Both the position numbers and the translations under genes were made by a program. From Firm-04 sp045642925 (GTDB lineage: Bacteria > Bacillota > Clostridia > Oscillospirales > Ruminococcaceae), in contig JAZUJW010000008.1 in NCBI GenBank assembly GCA_045642925.1, forward strand, positions 1-16,263: a stretch of DNA of 16,263 nt, written 5' to 3'. Under the pieces are notes generated by a model. The model saw only the letters and a list, made by a program, of their open reading frames with translations. It did no database searches and was not told the origin of the DNA. This document shows positions 1 through 7,533 of the stretch, in pieces. Within the stretch, counting starts at the first letter, position 1. Each line of letters opens with the position of its first letter.

Positions 1-136
1 CCGCCATCTTGCACAGAAATTCTTTGCTGGGCGTCAGCCCAGCGGCATCATTTCTGTACAATCTGACGAAAAATCTGACTGGTCAAACTCGTTTGACCAT
101 ACGTATCCTGCACCACCAGCTCTGTGCGGTGTTGCC
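1..136 (-). repeat. Left copy of a 136-bp flanking inverted repeat
   Basis: This stretch is the reverse complement of 16125-16260. The two copies match at 132 of 136 positions, and the four differences are at 104, 110, 111 and 112; the first 103 bases are identical. The repeat is highly structured. Arms 10-19 and 51-60 pair with one mismatch around an inner hairpin GCTGGGC/GCCCAGC (26-43), and GGTCAAAC/GTTTGACC forms a second hairpin (81-98). No open frame of note lies in it. Identity runs right to the window edge, so the true repeat may be longer. It looks like a dispersed intergenic repeat, but copy number cannot be judged here. Confidence 0.95.
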
Positions 137-276
137 CTAAGAATATGATTATGCACGCATTCTGCATCGCAGAGCGTGAAGACACCCATGCACAAAAAGC
201 AGTCGGCACACGATATCGTATGCCGACTGCTTTCACTTATATTAATTTAAGGCAACACCGCACAGAGCTGGTGGTG
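111..276. mobile_element. MITE-like 166-bp element with 26-bp terminal inverted repeats
   Basis: Positions 111-136 and 251-276 are perfect 26-bp inverted repeats of each other. They enclose 114 bp with no coding capacity. The interior holds a strong terminator hairpin (196-233). The left terminal repeat is shared with the 136-bp flanking repeat, and most of it (24 bp) recurs at 16125-16148, so the core occurs three times in the window. The size, long terminal repeats and lack of a gene fit a miniature inverted-repeat element. I see no clear target-site duplication (110 and earlier against 277 and later), so mobility is inference. It could instead be a chance product of nested repeat copies. 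Confidence 0.5.
196..233 (-). terminator. Strong intrinsic terminator (distal, possibly bidirectional)
   Basis: A 19-bp-arm palindrome: 13 perfect pairs (AAAGCAGTCGGCA with its complement), one C/A mismatch, then ACGAT/ATCGT with almost no loop. On the minus strand the stem is followed by five T residues and on the plus strand by three, so it is best as a minus-strand terminator. It lies about 100 bp past the last gene of the polysaccharide operon and behind a second hairpin at 247-285, so it may act as a back-up stop. It may also terminate a gene entering from the left. Confidence 0.7.
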
Positions 277-285
277 TTGCCTTAA
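247..285 (-). terminator. Terminator hairpin of the polysaccharide operon
   Basis: The arms 247-259 and 273-285 are a perfect 13-bp inverted repeat (TTAAGGCAACACC and its complement) around a 13-nt loop. It starts 50 bp beyond the stop codon at 335-337. On the minus strand it is followed by the T-rich TTAAATTAATATAAG stretch, though not by a clean T-run. One arm and the loop come from the 26-bp core shared with the flanking repeats, so the terminator seems to be assembled from repeat sequence. Confidence 0.6.
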
Positions 286-334
286 TAGGATTCCCCCGGA
301 CGCTCTCCTCATGCTGTGGTGCAGTGGATGCGGA

Positions 335-2722
335 TTATTCCGCAAATTGCTTGCGAATCGCCGCTGTCCATGTCATCGGTTCATTCCGATATGTTGCCGG
401 TACAGGATATAACCCCTGCCCGATCGGTATCATCGCTTCTACCTGCAATCCGTGATTCGCCGCTTCTTTCCGAATGCTCTCTTTTGTCCAGAAAACATCG
501 TATATGTTATATTTTCCCCATCCGACACGCTGACGGTTCGGCATCTCAAACAGCAGATTCGGTACGTCTATCAGCAGTATGCCGCGGTCTGATAGCAGTT
601 CACGCAGAATCTCCCACAGCAATTTTCTCGTGCTGTATTCAAAATGCCGCAGAAAATGAAATGCCGTCACAACATCATACTGTCCCTTCGGCTTTTCTAC
701 CAGCGGGTCGATTTGTTTCAGCGTTACTGCATCATTTTGCAGCCGCGATTGAATCTGCATCAGCATTGTCGCAGAGGAATCTATTCCTGTGCATTCTCCA
801 TATTGCAGTAACCCTTGCAGAATGCGTCCGTCGCCACACGCCATGTCCAACAGCTTTAAATCTGTTTCGTGCGGGAAGAAATGCTCGATCAGCGCAGATA
901 CGCTCTTGCGCTCCATAATGTCAAAGCAATTTGCCGGATAAATGCGGTAGGTTTCTTTCGCGTAGTCCTTTGCGATTTCCTGCCGCTGATAATATGCTTT
1001 GATGGCGGCGTGTCCCTTGACCAGATGCTTGTTTTCCTGTTTCAGTTGTCTGTCCCATTCCTGAATGGAGATGGCACCGTAAGGAGTCTGGTGCTCCACG
1101 CAGGACTCCACATAGCGCACAAATGATACCGCCGAAAGGAGATTCCGCAGTTTTTCGATGCGCCATCCGCCCTGATAGGCTTCATAATCATCACGCAGTT
1201 TCAGAATGGCTGTCTGCAAATCAGAGGGCGCGCCCGATTCTGCCAGCACGCCCAGACCACTTGCCGCGATCAATTCAGAGATGCCTGAAGCGGTTGTGGA
1301 AACGGCTGGAATCCCCATCAGCATTCCGCGGACTGCCGCAGGCGAACAGGCATGATGTCCGTTTTCGTTGGCGTAAGGAATCAAGATGCAGTCAATTTCG
1401 CTGTAGAAAGCAGTGAGGTCGCAGTCGTCTTTGCGGATTTCGCAATTCTGGGCAGCTTCCAGCGCATCAGGAATCGGTACACTGCCTTCCCGCCAGATGA
1501 CAAGGAATTTAAGGTTTTTGCTTTGCTTGACCAGCTTGCAGAGTGCGGGAATGCCGCGGGATTCCGACTGCGAGGAAGAAAACGGTGAGGAAACAAATCC
1601 GACCGTAAAGTTGTCTGCGTCATAGATGCGCGGTTTGCGCAGAAGCAGTGTGTTTTCGGTGTTGAAATACGGATACAGGACAGTGGGCTTGCGGAAGCCC
1701 AGTTCCTCCATGCGTTTTGCGGCAGAATGCGATGCGGCAACGTAATGCTGAATGTCCATGTCGCAGAGGTGCAGGATCTCCTGTACCTGACTGCCGCGCA
1801 GATTGGCGGTCGGATTTTCGTCCGTCAGGCGGAGAATACTGCTGCGCAGAAGCATACATTGTCCGCCTGCATTGAGAATGTCGATGTTGCTGTCAAAAAG
1901 GATCAGCAGGATGGGGTCATGCTTCTTGAGCCATGCAGAAAGTTCCGCTTCCGGCACAAAAAACACATCGCCCTGCACGGTGACTTCCGTTTGTTCCGAT
2001 TCCAGCGAAAGAATGCGGATCTGGTAGCGGCTGGAGGTCTTTAGCAGGCGGTAGATGTCATGCACTTCATTGCGTACAACGGTCATGCCGCCGCGGCTTG
2101 CATAATTCCGAATCACAAGCACGATGCTGCGTCCTGTCGGAGCACTGCACTTTGCCGCAATGCTGTCCCGCAGTAATTTTGCATATGCGGTGTCCAGTGC
2201 ATCGAGTGCTTCCGCGGTTTGTTCCTCGTTTTTCGCCTGCTGTACTGCATGAAGCTCCTGAAAGAGCGATTCTGTACCGATGAGGGGGAGCGAGGAAAGC
2301 GGCGGAATGCCGACATCGGCGCGGCTTGCGGGGGCTGCGGTGCATAGACTTTCGTTGAGCTGTGTCGTCAGCTTTTGTACAGCTTCCTGCTGAGAAAACT
2401 GCGTGCGAAGCAAATACTGACGCTGTTCTTGTACAAAAGAAGTCATGCGCTGTTCCAGTTCAGCGGGGTTGTTTTTATCGAGCATTGCTTTCATGGCAGC
2501 GATTTGTGCATTCATCGCTTCGATTTGTTCGCCGATGGAAGTGATTGCATCGGCGGCAGATTGGTTGAAGGCATTTTGTGCTGTGCCGAATGGCTGTAAG
2601 ATTTTGGTATTCTGACGACCGCCCCATCCGCTGCTGCCTGCTGCTGCATCTTCAGAATAGCATTCTGTTTTCTCAGCAACACTGCGGATTTTCTGTTTCA
2701 ACGCTTCGTCTTCATGGTTCAT
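335..2722 (-). CDS. Coiled-coil / glycosyltransferase / methyltransferase fusion protein
   Basis: A 795-residue cytosolic protein with three parts. Residues about 55-130 look like coiled coil (heptad-rich, Gln/Ala/Met-rich). Residues about 195-540 resemble a GT-B glycosyltransferase, with a C-terminal SPAAVRGMLMGIPAVST segment (460-476) where GT4 enzymes have their EX7E region; the first Glu is replaced by Ser. Residues about 600-770 are a class I SAM methyltransferase, with motif I LLDMACGDGR (624-633), acidic D648 in GIDSS and strand ILLIDVPN (715-722). The ATG has AGGAGG 7 nt upstream. It is the last gene of the operon, 48 bp after rmd. Known parallels are WsaE of Geobacillus (methyltransferase plus rhamnosyltransferases) and WbdD of E. 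coli (methyltransferase with a coiled-coil ruler). By analogy I infer that it adds and methylates a chain-end sugar. Domain calls are firm; the capping role is inference. Confidence 0.8.
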   Translation of the reverse strand: MNHEDEALKQKIRSVAEKTECYSEDAAAGSSGWGGRQNTKILQPFGTAQNAFNQSAADAITSIGEQIEAMNAQIAAMKAMLDKNNPAELEQRMTSFVQEQRQYLLRTQFSQQEAVQKLTTQLNESLCTAAPASRADVGIPPLSSLPLIGTESLFQELHAVQQAKNEEQTAEALDALDTAYAKLLRDSIAAKCSAPTGRSIVLVIRNYASRGGMTVVRNEVHDIYRLLKTSSRYQIRILSLESEQTEVTVQGDVFFVPEAELSAWLKKHDPILLILFDSNIDILNAGGQCMLLRSSILRLTDENPTANLRGSQVQEILHLCDMDIQHYVAASHSAAKRMEELGFRKPTVLYPYFNTENTLLLRKPRIYDADNFTVGFVSSPFSSSQSESRGIPALCKLVKQSKNLKFLVIWREGSVPIPDALEAAQNCEIRKDDCDLTAFYSEIDCILIPYANENGHHACSPAAVRGMLMGIPAVSTTASGISELIAASGLGVLAESGAPSDLQTAILKLRDDYEAYQGGWRIEKLRNLLSAVSFVRYVESCVEHQTPYGAISIQEWDRQLKQENKHLVKGHAAIKAYYQRQEIAKDYAKETYRIYPANCFDIMERKSVSALIEHFFPHETDLKLLDMACGDGRILQGLLQYGECTGIDSSATMLMQIQSRLQNDAVTLKQIDPLVEKPKGQYDVVTAFHFLRHFEYSTRKLLWEILRELLSDRGILLIDVPNLLFEMPNRQRVGWGKYNIYDVFWTKESIRKEAANHGLQVEAMIPIGQGLYPVPATYRNEPMTWTAAIRKQFAE

Positions 2723-2770
2723 ATTCGTTCCTCCTTTGCTTTGGAAATGCTGATGCAGTGCAGTGCGCGG

Positions 2771-3730
2771 TCAGACCTCACAGTGCGGTGCAGATATTTG
2801 ATGCCGCCAATCTTCAAGAATGGCTTGCAGAGATTCACATAGGGAATATTGCGGCTTCCAGTTGGTGTCACGCTGTAAACGTGACGTATCTGCCGCACAA
2901 ATGGGCATATCAGCGGGACGGAATTTTTGCGGGTCGGTCTGCATTTCGAACGGTACACGGCAAAGCTTCTGAATTTCACGTAAAATCTCAGAAATAGCAA
3001 TTGCCGTTCCGCTTCCGACATTGTATATTGCCCCGCTTTGCCCCTGCTGCAAAATGGCAGAATAGGCGCGTACAATGTCGCGTACATCAGTAAAATCCCG
3101 TTTTGCCGAAAGATTGCCTGTCAAAATCACAGGCGGACGCAGACCGCATTCGATTTCCGCCGCCTGTTTGCAGAAATCAGATACCACAAATTGTGGTGAC
3201 TGCCCTGCCCCGATATGGTTGAAGGCTCTCACGCAGGCGATCCAAAGTCCGTAGGCACGTTCATAAACCGCCGCCAAGGATTCTGCGGCGGCTTTTGTGA
3301 CGGCATAGACATTCGCGGGATGCAGCGGGAGCGTTTCGGGAATGGGACAGTCTGCGGGTGTGACATAGCCGTATTCTTCCCCCGAACCTACCAGCAGAAT
3401 ACGCGGCGGATGCGGCGAACGGCGGGCGGCTTCCAGCACGTTGACTGTGCCGATGATGTTGACTTCTGCGGTTTGCTGCGGCTGCTGCCACGACAATGCC
3501 ACTGAACTCTGTGCCGCAAGATGGAAGATATAATCAGGCTGCAAAGTACCAATCAGCGCAAAAACCGCATCGGCATTCAGTACATTCAGCGGATGCGGGA
3601 TGCAGTCCGGCAGATGGGCGGATTTCTGCGGGAGATGTGTGAAATGCGTTTCCATGCCGCAGTTCGCAGAGAGATGCCGTGCAAGATACTGCCCGACAAA
3701 ACCTGCGCCGCCGATAATCAATGCGGTCAA
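2771..3730 (-). CDS. rmd: GDP-4-keto-6-deoxy-D-mannose reductase (GDP-D-rhamnose synthesis)
   Basis: A 319-residue extended short-chain dehydrogenase, full length for the family. Residues 7-13 are the GGAGFVG dinucleotide-binding loop; NHAA-type motif HLAAQSS is at 70-76, the catalytic serine region GSGEEYG at 115-121, and YAVTK (Y142, K146) is the Tyr-Lys pair. RDFTDVRDIVRAY (211-223) and RPADMP...ADTSR (271-284) are the pattern of GDP-rhamnose-forming RMD enzymes rather than GDP-fucose synthases. It should reduce the Gmd product to GDP-D-rhamnose with NAD(P)H in the cytosol. The start is TTG at 3728-3730, behind a GGGAGGGAG ribosome site 5 nt away; this places the glycine loop at the usual distance from the N-terminus. 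A related 4-reductase or epimerase specificity is the main alternative. Confidence 0.85.
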   Translation of the reverse strand: MTALIIGGAGFVGQYLARHLSANCGMETHFTHLPQKSAHLPDCIPHPLNVLNADAVFALIGTLQPDYIFHLAAQSSVALSWQQPQQTAEVNIIGTVNVLEAARRSPHPPRILLVGSGEEYGYVTPADCPIPETLPLHPANVYAVTKAAAESLAAVYERAYGLWIACVRAFNHIGAGQSPQFVVSDFCKQAAEIECGLRPPVILTGNLSAKRDFTDVRDIVRAYSAILQQGQSGAIYNVGSGTAIAISEILREIQKLCRVPFEMQTDPQKFRPADMPICAADTSRLQRDTNWKPQYSLCESLQAILEDWRHQISAPHCEV

Positions 3731-3754
3731 AGGAACTCCCTCCCTGCTGTCCGT

Positions 3755-4927
3755 TTATTTCGAAAAGCGTGTATTTTTCAGCAAGACCTTTTCGGTCTGT
3801 GCGAGAACCTTGTCGATGGAGAAAGTCGATGCAATGCGTGCTCTTGCCGCATCGCCGTATTGTTTGCGCAAAGCATCATCCGAAAGCAGTTTGTCCATGG
3901 CTTCCGCAAGGGCATCCGCATTTCTTGGCGGGACGGTCAAGCCCGTTTCGCCGTGCAGACTGACCAGCGGTACGCCTGTTGGCAGTGCCGTATTGATGAC
4001 AGGTTTGCCGTAGACCATGGCTTCCAATTGTACAATACCGAAGGCTTCGCTGTTGGCAACAGACGGCAGTACGAAAATATCGGTATCCGCGAATGCAGCG
4101 CGAAGCTGCGGCGTGTCCAGTTTTCCGAGGAAATGCACACGTTCTGCAATGCCGAGCTGTTCGGCACGCGCTTGCAGGGATGTTTCCAGTACACCTGTTC
4201 CCGCAAGATACAGTTCGCTGTTGGAATGTACCTTTGCAAAGGCTTCCAGCAGGATATCTGCGCCCTTGTAGTATACGAGCCGTCCTGTAAACAGAATCTT
4301 TTTCGCCTGTGTGTCATGCAGTTGTTCGGTCAGAATCGGCAGGCGCGGTACGGCATCATATTCCTGCATGGAAATGCCATAGGGAATGATGACGCATTTC
4401 TTACGAAACTGCCGCAGATACGGCGAACTGTCAATATGCGCCTTGGTTGCGACGATAATGGCATCCGCACGGCGCAAAAGCTGCATCATCAGCGGCTCAT
4501 ACAAGTGCAGGAGTGTTTTCTGGCGTACCACATCGCTGTGCCATGCCACGACCACTCTCCCGCGGTAGCCGGAGAGAATACAAGCCAGATCTGCAAGCGG
4601 AAACGGCAAATGCAGTTCCACAACATCTGCCGCATGGACTTTGGTATAGAAATCTGCGAGATAGGAGAGCGACAGCGGACAGGAAGCGAATGTTCCCAGA
4701 CTGCCGCAGCGCAGAACAGGAACGCCATGAATACGTTCTTCCTGTGTGCAGCCCAAGTCATCGCGGCAGGTCAGTACCGAAACGCAGGCGCGGTCACGCA
4801 AGCCTTCTGCGACCTGCTGCATGACAGTTTCAATGCCGCCGATATGCGGGTCGTAGGCTTTGCCCGTCACGAGAATGCGTGGTTTGCAGCGGCGCGGGCA
4901 ATGGGCAGGATGATGTGTTAATCCCAT
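3755..4927 (-). CDS. GT4 family glycosyltransferase
   Basis: A 390-residue GT-B retaining glycosyltransferase. The N-terminal domain has PHIGGIETVMQQVAEGL (27-43), the donor/acceptor loop of GT4 enzymes; AWHSD is at 128-132. The C-terminal domain has FTGRLVYYKGADILLEAF (213-230) and the canonical EX7E motif EAFGIVQLE (294-302) followed by AMVYGKPV. In this operon the likely donor is GDP-mannose or GDP-D-rhamnose, which is inference. No signal peptide or membrane span is apparent, so it acts at the inner membrane face on the lipid-linked glycan. The ATG lies inside the preceding small gene (10-bp overlap with its TAA), with GGAG 10 nt upstream, so translation is probably coupled. About 15 residues precede the first beta strand (RILVTG), slightly more than usual. 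Confidence 0.87.
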   Translation of the reverse strand: MGLTHHPAHCPRRCKPRILVTGKAYDPHIGGIETVMQQVAEGLRDRACVSVLTCRDDLGCTQEERIHGVPVLRCGSLGTFASCPLSLSYLADFYTKVHAADVVELHLPFPLADLACILSGYRGRVVVAWHSDVVRQKTLLHLYEPLMMQLLRRADAIIVATKAHIDSSPYLRQFRKKCVIIPYGISMQEYDAVPRLPILTEQLHDTQAKKILFTGRLVYYKGADILLEAFAKVHSNSELYLAGTGVLETSLQARAEQLGIAERVHFLGKLDTPQLRAAFADTDIFVLPSVANSEAFGIVQLEAMVYGKPVINTALPTGVPLVSLHGETGLTVPPRNADALAEAMDKLLSDDALRKQYGDAARARIASTFSIDKVLAQTEKVLLKNTRFSK

Positions 4928-5283
4928 TCGATCTCATCTCCGTTTGTTTCAACAAAATGGTAAAGCTGGTCAGGCTGTTCCGTCAGCGTGGAGATCAGCG
5001 TGGCAAGCTGATGCGCCTTGACGCGGTTTTTGTCGCAGGGGGTATAGCAGGCGGAGTACAGCTCTGCTTCGGAATCGGATTCCAGATCTTCCAGCAGTTC
5101 CGGGGCATTTTCCGTGAGAAATGCGTTCAGCAGTGCCTCCCAGTTGTAGCCGTTCATATATGCTTCATCGCAGATTTCATTCAGGCGATTGCCGATGCGC
5201 AGAATGTCCTCATCTCCGATGTCAACGGAAATGGCAATGCTGTCCGATTCGTGGTCTTCTGTGATGTTGATAAAATCCTGCAT
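4918..5283 (-). CDS. Small acidic protein, Imm51-like
   Basis: A 121-residue, strongly acidic protein with no signal peptide or membrane span. Residues about 38-95 (CDEAYMNGYNWEALLNAFL, then APELLEDLESDSEAELYSACY) match the pattern I know from Imm51, a family named as immunity proteins of polymorphic toxin systems: a G-Y/F-W-E block, then an acidic 'DPEA'-type block and a leucine-rich end. It sits between two glycosyltransferases of the polysaccharide operon, 18 bp after one and overlapping the next by 10 bp, so it is co-transcribed and translationally linked. AGGAG lies 12 nt before its ATG, a long gap that may lower its translation. No toxin gene is next to it. It may be a true immunity gene, or an Imm51-fold protein with a role in the glycan machinery; the sequence does not decide. 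The family call is from memory of the motif. Confidence 0.65.
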   Translation of the reverse strand: MQDFINITEDHESDSIAISVDIGDEDILRIGNRLNEICDEAYMNGYNWEALLNAFLTENAPELLEDLESDSEAELYSACYTPCDKNRVKAHQLATLISTLTEQPDQLYHFVETNGDEIEWD

Positions 5284-5301
5284 GGTTTCGGAGAACTCCT
5301 T

Positions 5302-6453
5302 TCATCCTAAGCTTTCGTAGACGGAAAACAACTTCTTTGCTGCATTTTCCCAGCTCATTTCTTTGGCGCGTGCGAGTCCTTTTTTGCGCATGACTGCACG
5401 CAGAGTGGGACGAGTCCACAAGGCTTCCAAGCCTTTTTCGATGGCTTCGACCTTGTGTGGATTGACAAGGATCGCCGCATCTCCGCAAGCTTCGGGCAGA
5501 GATGCCGCATTGGATGTGAGAACGGGTGTGCCGCAAGCCATTGCTTCCAGCGGCGGCATTCCGAATCCTTCATAAATGGACGGGAAAACAAACGCAAATG
5601 CGCCCGAATAAAGTGCTGCCATATCCTCCGTGGGAATGTAGGACGGGAAAATCACCTGTTCCTGCAATTGCAGCATATCGACCGTCATGAAAATGCTTTC
5701 GTACATCCATCCTTTTGCGCCCGCAAGCACCAGTTTCGGGATCTCATCGCCGTATTTCTGATGCAAAAGCGCATATGCCTGAATCAGGCGTTCGAGGTTT
5801 TTGCGCGGTTCGAGTGTGCCGAGATAGAGGAAATATTCGCCGTCAATATGGTGTGCCGCTTTGACGCGGGCAATTTCATCCATATCGGAGATCGGGTGAA
5901 AGCGTTCGGTATCCACGCCGTTGGGGACGACCTGCACTTTCTCCGCATATTCGGGATAATATTTAGCAATTTCACGCTTGGAGAATTCGCTGACCGTGAC
6001 GATGCAGTCTGCACGTTCCATCGACTGCCGCAGTCCCAGCCGCAGCATTTCTTTTGTACGGAAACGCACGGTTTCAGGGTATGCGTGAATCACCATATCG
6101 TGGACGGTGACAACGGTTTTACCGTGGACATTTGGCGGGACGATATAATTGAAAAAGTGCGTAATATCTGCCCAGTCACCGAAAAAGGCGCGGTATGGCA
6201 CAGGCAGTGCCGCAGAAGCCGCACGATAAAGCATCGGTGAAAACGTGACCGGATGCAATGGGATGTTTTCCTTGCGGAAAGGTGCAAGACGGCGCAGTTT
6301 TTCGTCACTGTTCCGAAGGGAGAAGTATTCATAGCGGTATTGCAGTTCGGGATGCAGGCGTGTCAGGGCATCGACCAGATAGGCTTCACAGTAGCCGACA
6401 CCGGAGAGATTGCCGCCTGCAAGCGGTGTTGCGTCAAATGCAATGTGTTTCAT
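5302..6453 (-). CDS. GT4 family glycosyltransferase, mannosyl/rhamnosyltransferase type
   Basis: A 383-residue GT-B retaining transferase with every GT4 landmark: FDATPLAGGNLSGVGYC (6-22), TVHDM (116-120), SEFSKREI (155-162), VPNGVD (176-181), YLGTLEPRKN (210-219) and the EX7E motif EGFGMPPLE (295-303) with AMACGTPV. The YLGTLEPRKN form is common in mannosyl- and rhamnosyltransferases of O-antigen and capsule loci. The donor is probably a GDP-sugar made by the neighbours, by context only. The ATG is preceded by AGGAG at 8 nt and starts 2 bp after the gmd stop codon, so the two are tightly coupled. It is expected at the cytosolic membrane face, acting on lipid-linked intermediates. Confidence 0.9.
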   Translation of the reverse strand: MKHIAFDATPLAGGNLSGVGYCEAYLVDALTRLHPELQYRYEYFSLRNSDEKLRRLAPFRKENIPLHPVTFSPMLYRAASAALPVPYRAFFGDWADITHFFNYIVPPNVHGKTVVTVHDMVIHAYPETVRFRTKEMLRLGLRQSMERADCIVTVSEFSKREIAKYYPEYAEKVQVVPNGVDTERFHPISDMDEIARVKAAHHIDGEYFLYLGTLEPRKNLERLIQAYALLHQKYGDEIPKLVLAGAKGWMYESIFMTVDMLQLQEQVIFPSYIPTEDMAALYSGAFAFVFPSIYEGFGMPPLEAMACGTPVLTSNAASLPEACGDAAILVNPHKVEAIEKGLEALWTRPTLRAVMRKKGLARAKEMSWENAAKKLFSVYESLG

Positions 6454-6455
6454 GG

Positions 6456-7487
6456 TTATTTCTCCTGTAAGGCAATTTCTTGTTTCACAAGTTTCAGGTC
6501 GTGCTGCACCATGCGGGCGACCATGTCATCGAACATGATCTCACGCTTCCAGCCGAGAATGCGTTCTGCCTTCTGCGGACAGCCCAGCAGCATTTCCACT
6601 TCTGCGGGACGGTAAAAGCGTTTGTTAACACGGATAATGACTTTGCCCGTGTCCTGACGGATGCCGACTGTATCCGCACCTTTTCCCTGCCATTGCAGTT
6701 CGATGCCGACATTGCGGAAGGCACACGTCGCAAATTCCTGTACGGTGCGGGTTTCGCCGGAAGCAACGACATAATCATCAGGGTAATCCTGCTGGAGCAT
6801 CAGCCACATGGCACGGACATAATCCTGCGAATGTCCCCAGTCGCGTCTTGCATCGAGGTTGCCGAGTTCCAGACAGTCCTGCACACCGAGGGAAATACGG
6901 GCGGCGGCATCAGTGATTTTGCGCGTGACAAATTCCTTGCCGCGGCGTTCGGATTCATGGTTGAACAGAATGCCCGAACAAGTGAACATTCCGTAGCTTT
7001 CACGATAATTTTTGGTGATCCAGTGACCGTACAGCTTGGCAATGCCATATGGACTGCGCGGGTAGAACGGCGTGGATTCATCCTGCGGGACGGTTTGTCC
7101 CAGACCGAACATTTCGGAGGTGGAAGCCTGATAGAACTTTGCACTTGGCTTGACCAGACGGATGGCTTCCAGCAGATTGGTGACACCCAGAGCATTGATT
7201 TCCGTGGTGGCGGCGGGCTGTTCCCAACTGATCGCCACGTAACTCTGTGCGGCAAGGTTATAGACCTCATCTGCCTGTGATTTTTGCACTGCGGCAATCA
7301 GAGAGGGCAAATCGGTCATATCTGCGTAGATAAAATGCACCTGATCCCGCAAATGTGCAGCATTGCCATAATCGACAACGCTTTTGCGGCGCAGCGTGCC
7401 ATAGACTTCGTAGCCTTTTGCCAGCAGCAGTTCTGCCAGATAGGAACCGTCCTGACCGGTAATGCCTGTGATAAGTGCGTGTTTCAT
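6456..7487 (-). CDS. gmd: GDP-mannose 4,6-dehydratase
   Basis: A 343-residue enzyme, the normal length for Gmd. It turns GDP-D-mannose into GDP-4-keto-6-deoxy-D-mannose using bound NADP+. Seen in order: GITGQDGSYLAE (8-19), NLAAQSYV (77-84), the catalytic TSE (123-125), YGIAK (Y147, K151), the Gmd signature NHESERRGKEFVTRK (176-190), RRDWGHSQDYV (214-224) and RFYRPAEVE (290-298). An in-frame ATG at 7532 would add 15 residues without homology. The ATG at 7485-7487 is preferred because AAAGGAG lies 10 nt upstream and the glycine loop then begins near residue 8. It follows manC by 46 bp. With rmd downstream, its product most likely goes to GDP-D-rhamnose and not to fucose, as no GDP-fucose synthase is present. 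Confidence 0.96.
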   Translation of the reverse strand: MKHALITGITGQDGSYLAELLLAKGYEVYGTLRRKSVVDYGNAAHLRDQVHFIYADMTDLPSLIAAVQKSQADEVYNLAAQSYVAISWEQPAATTEINALGVTNLLEAIRLVKPSAKFYQASTSEMFGLGQTVPQDESTPFYPRSPYGIAKLYGHWITKNYRESYGMFTCSGILFNHESERRGKEFVTRKITDAAARISLGVQDCLELGNLDARRDWGHSQDYVRAMWLMLQQDYPDDYVVASGETRTVQEFATCAFRNVGIELQWQGKGADTVGIRQDTGKVIIRVNKRFYRPAEVEMLLGCPQKAERILGWKREIMFDDMVARMVQHDLKLVKQEIALQEK

Positions 7488-7533
7488 ATATGAATACTCC
7501 TTTATGAGTACAGATTCGGGGAAATGCGGCACA

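Noticed and set aside
1..334. CRISPR array or tRNA gene in the left flank
   Set aside because: Repeats here are inverted and too few, with no regular spacers, and no cloverleaf or CCA-ended arm is visible.
2771..3730. GDP-L-fucose synthase as the identity of the reductase
   Set aside because: GSGEEYG and RPADMP...DTSR are of the RMD type, and the length and motifs do not fit the epimerase-reductase of fucose synthesis.
3521..4921. Long open frame on the plus strand (466 codons) opposite rmd and a glycosyltransferase
   Set aside because: It lies wholly antisense to two genes with clear family motifs, its translation has no recognisable domain and is Cys/Arg-rich, and no ribosome site fits. 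It is a by-product of codon bias.
7488..7532. Upstream ATG for gmd at 7532
   Set aside because: It adds 15 residues with no family similarity, and the strong ribosome site lies after it, directly in front of the ATG at 7487.
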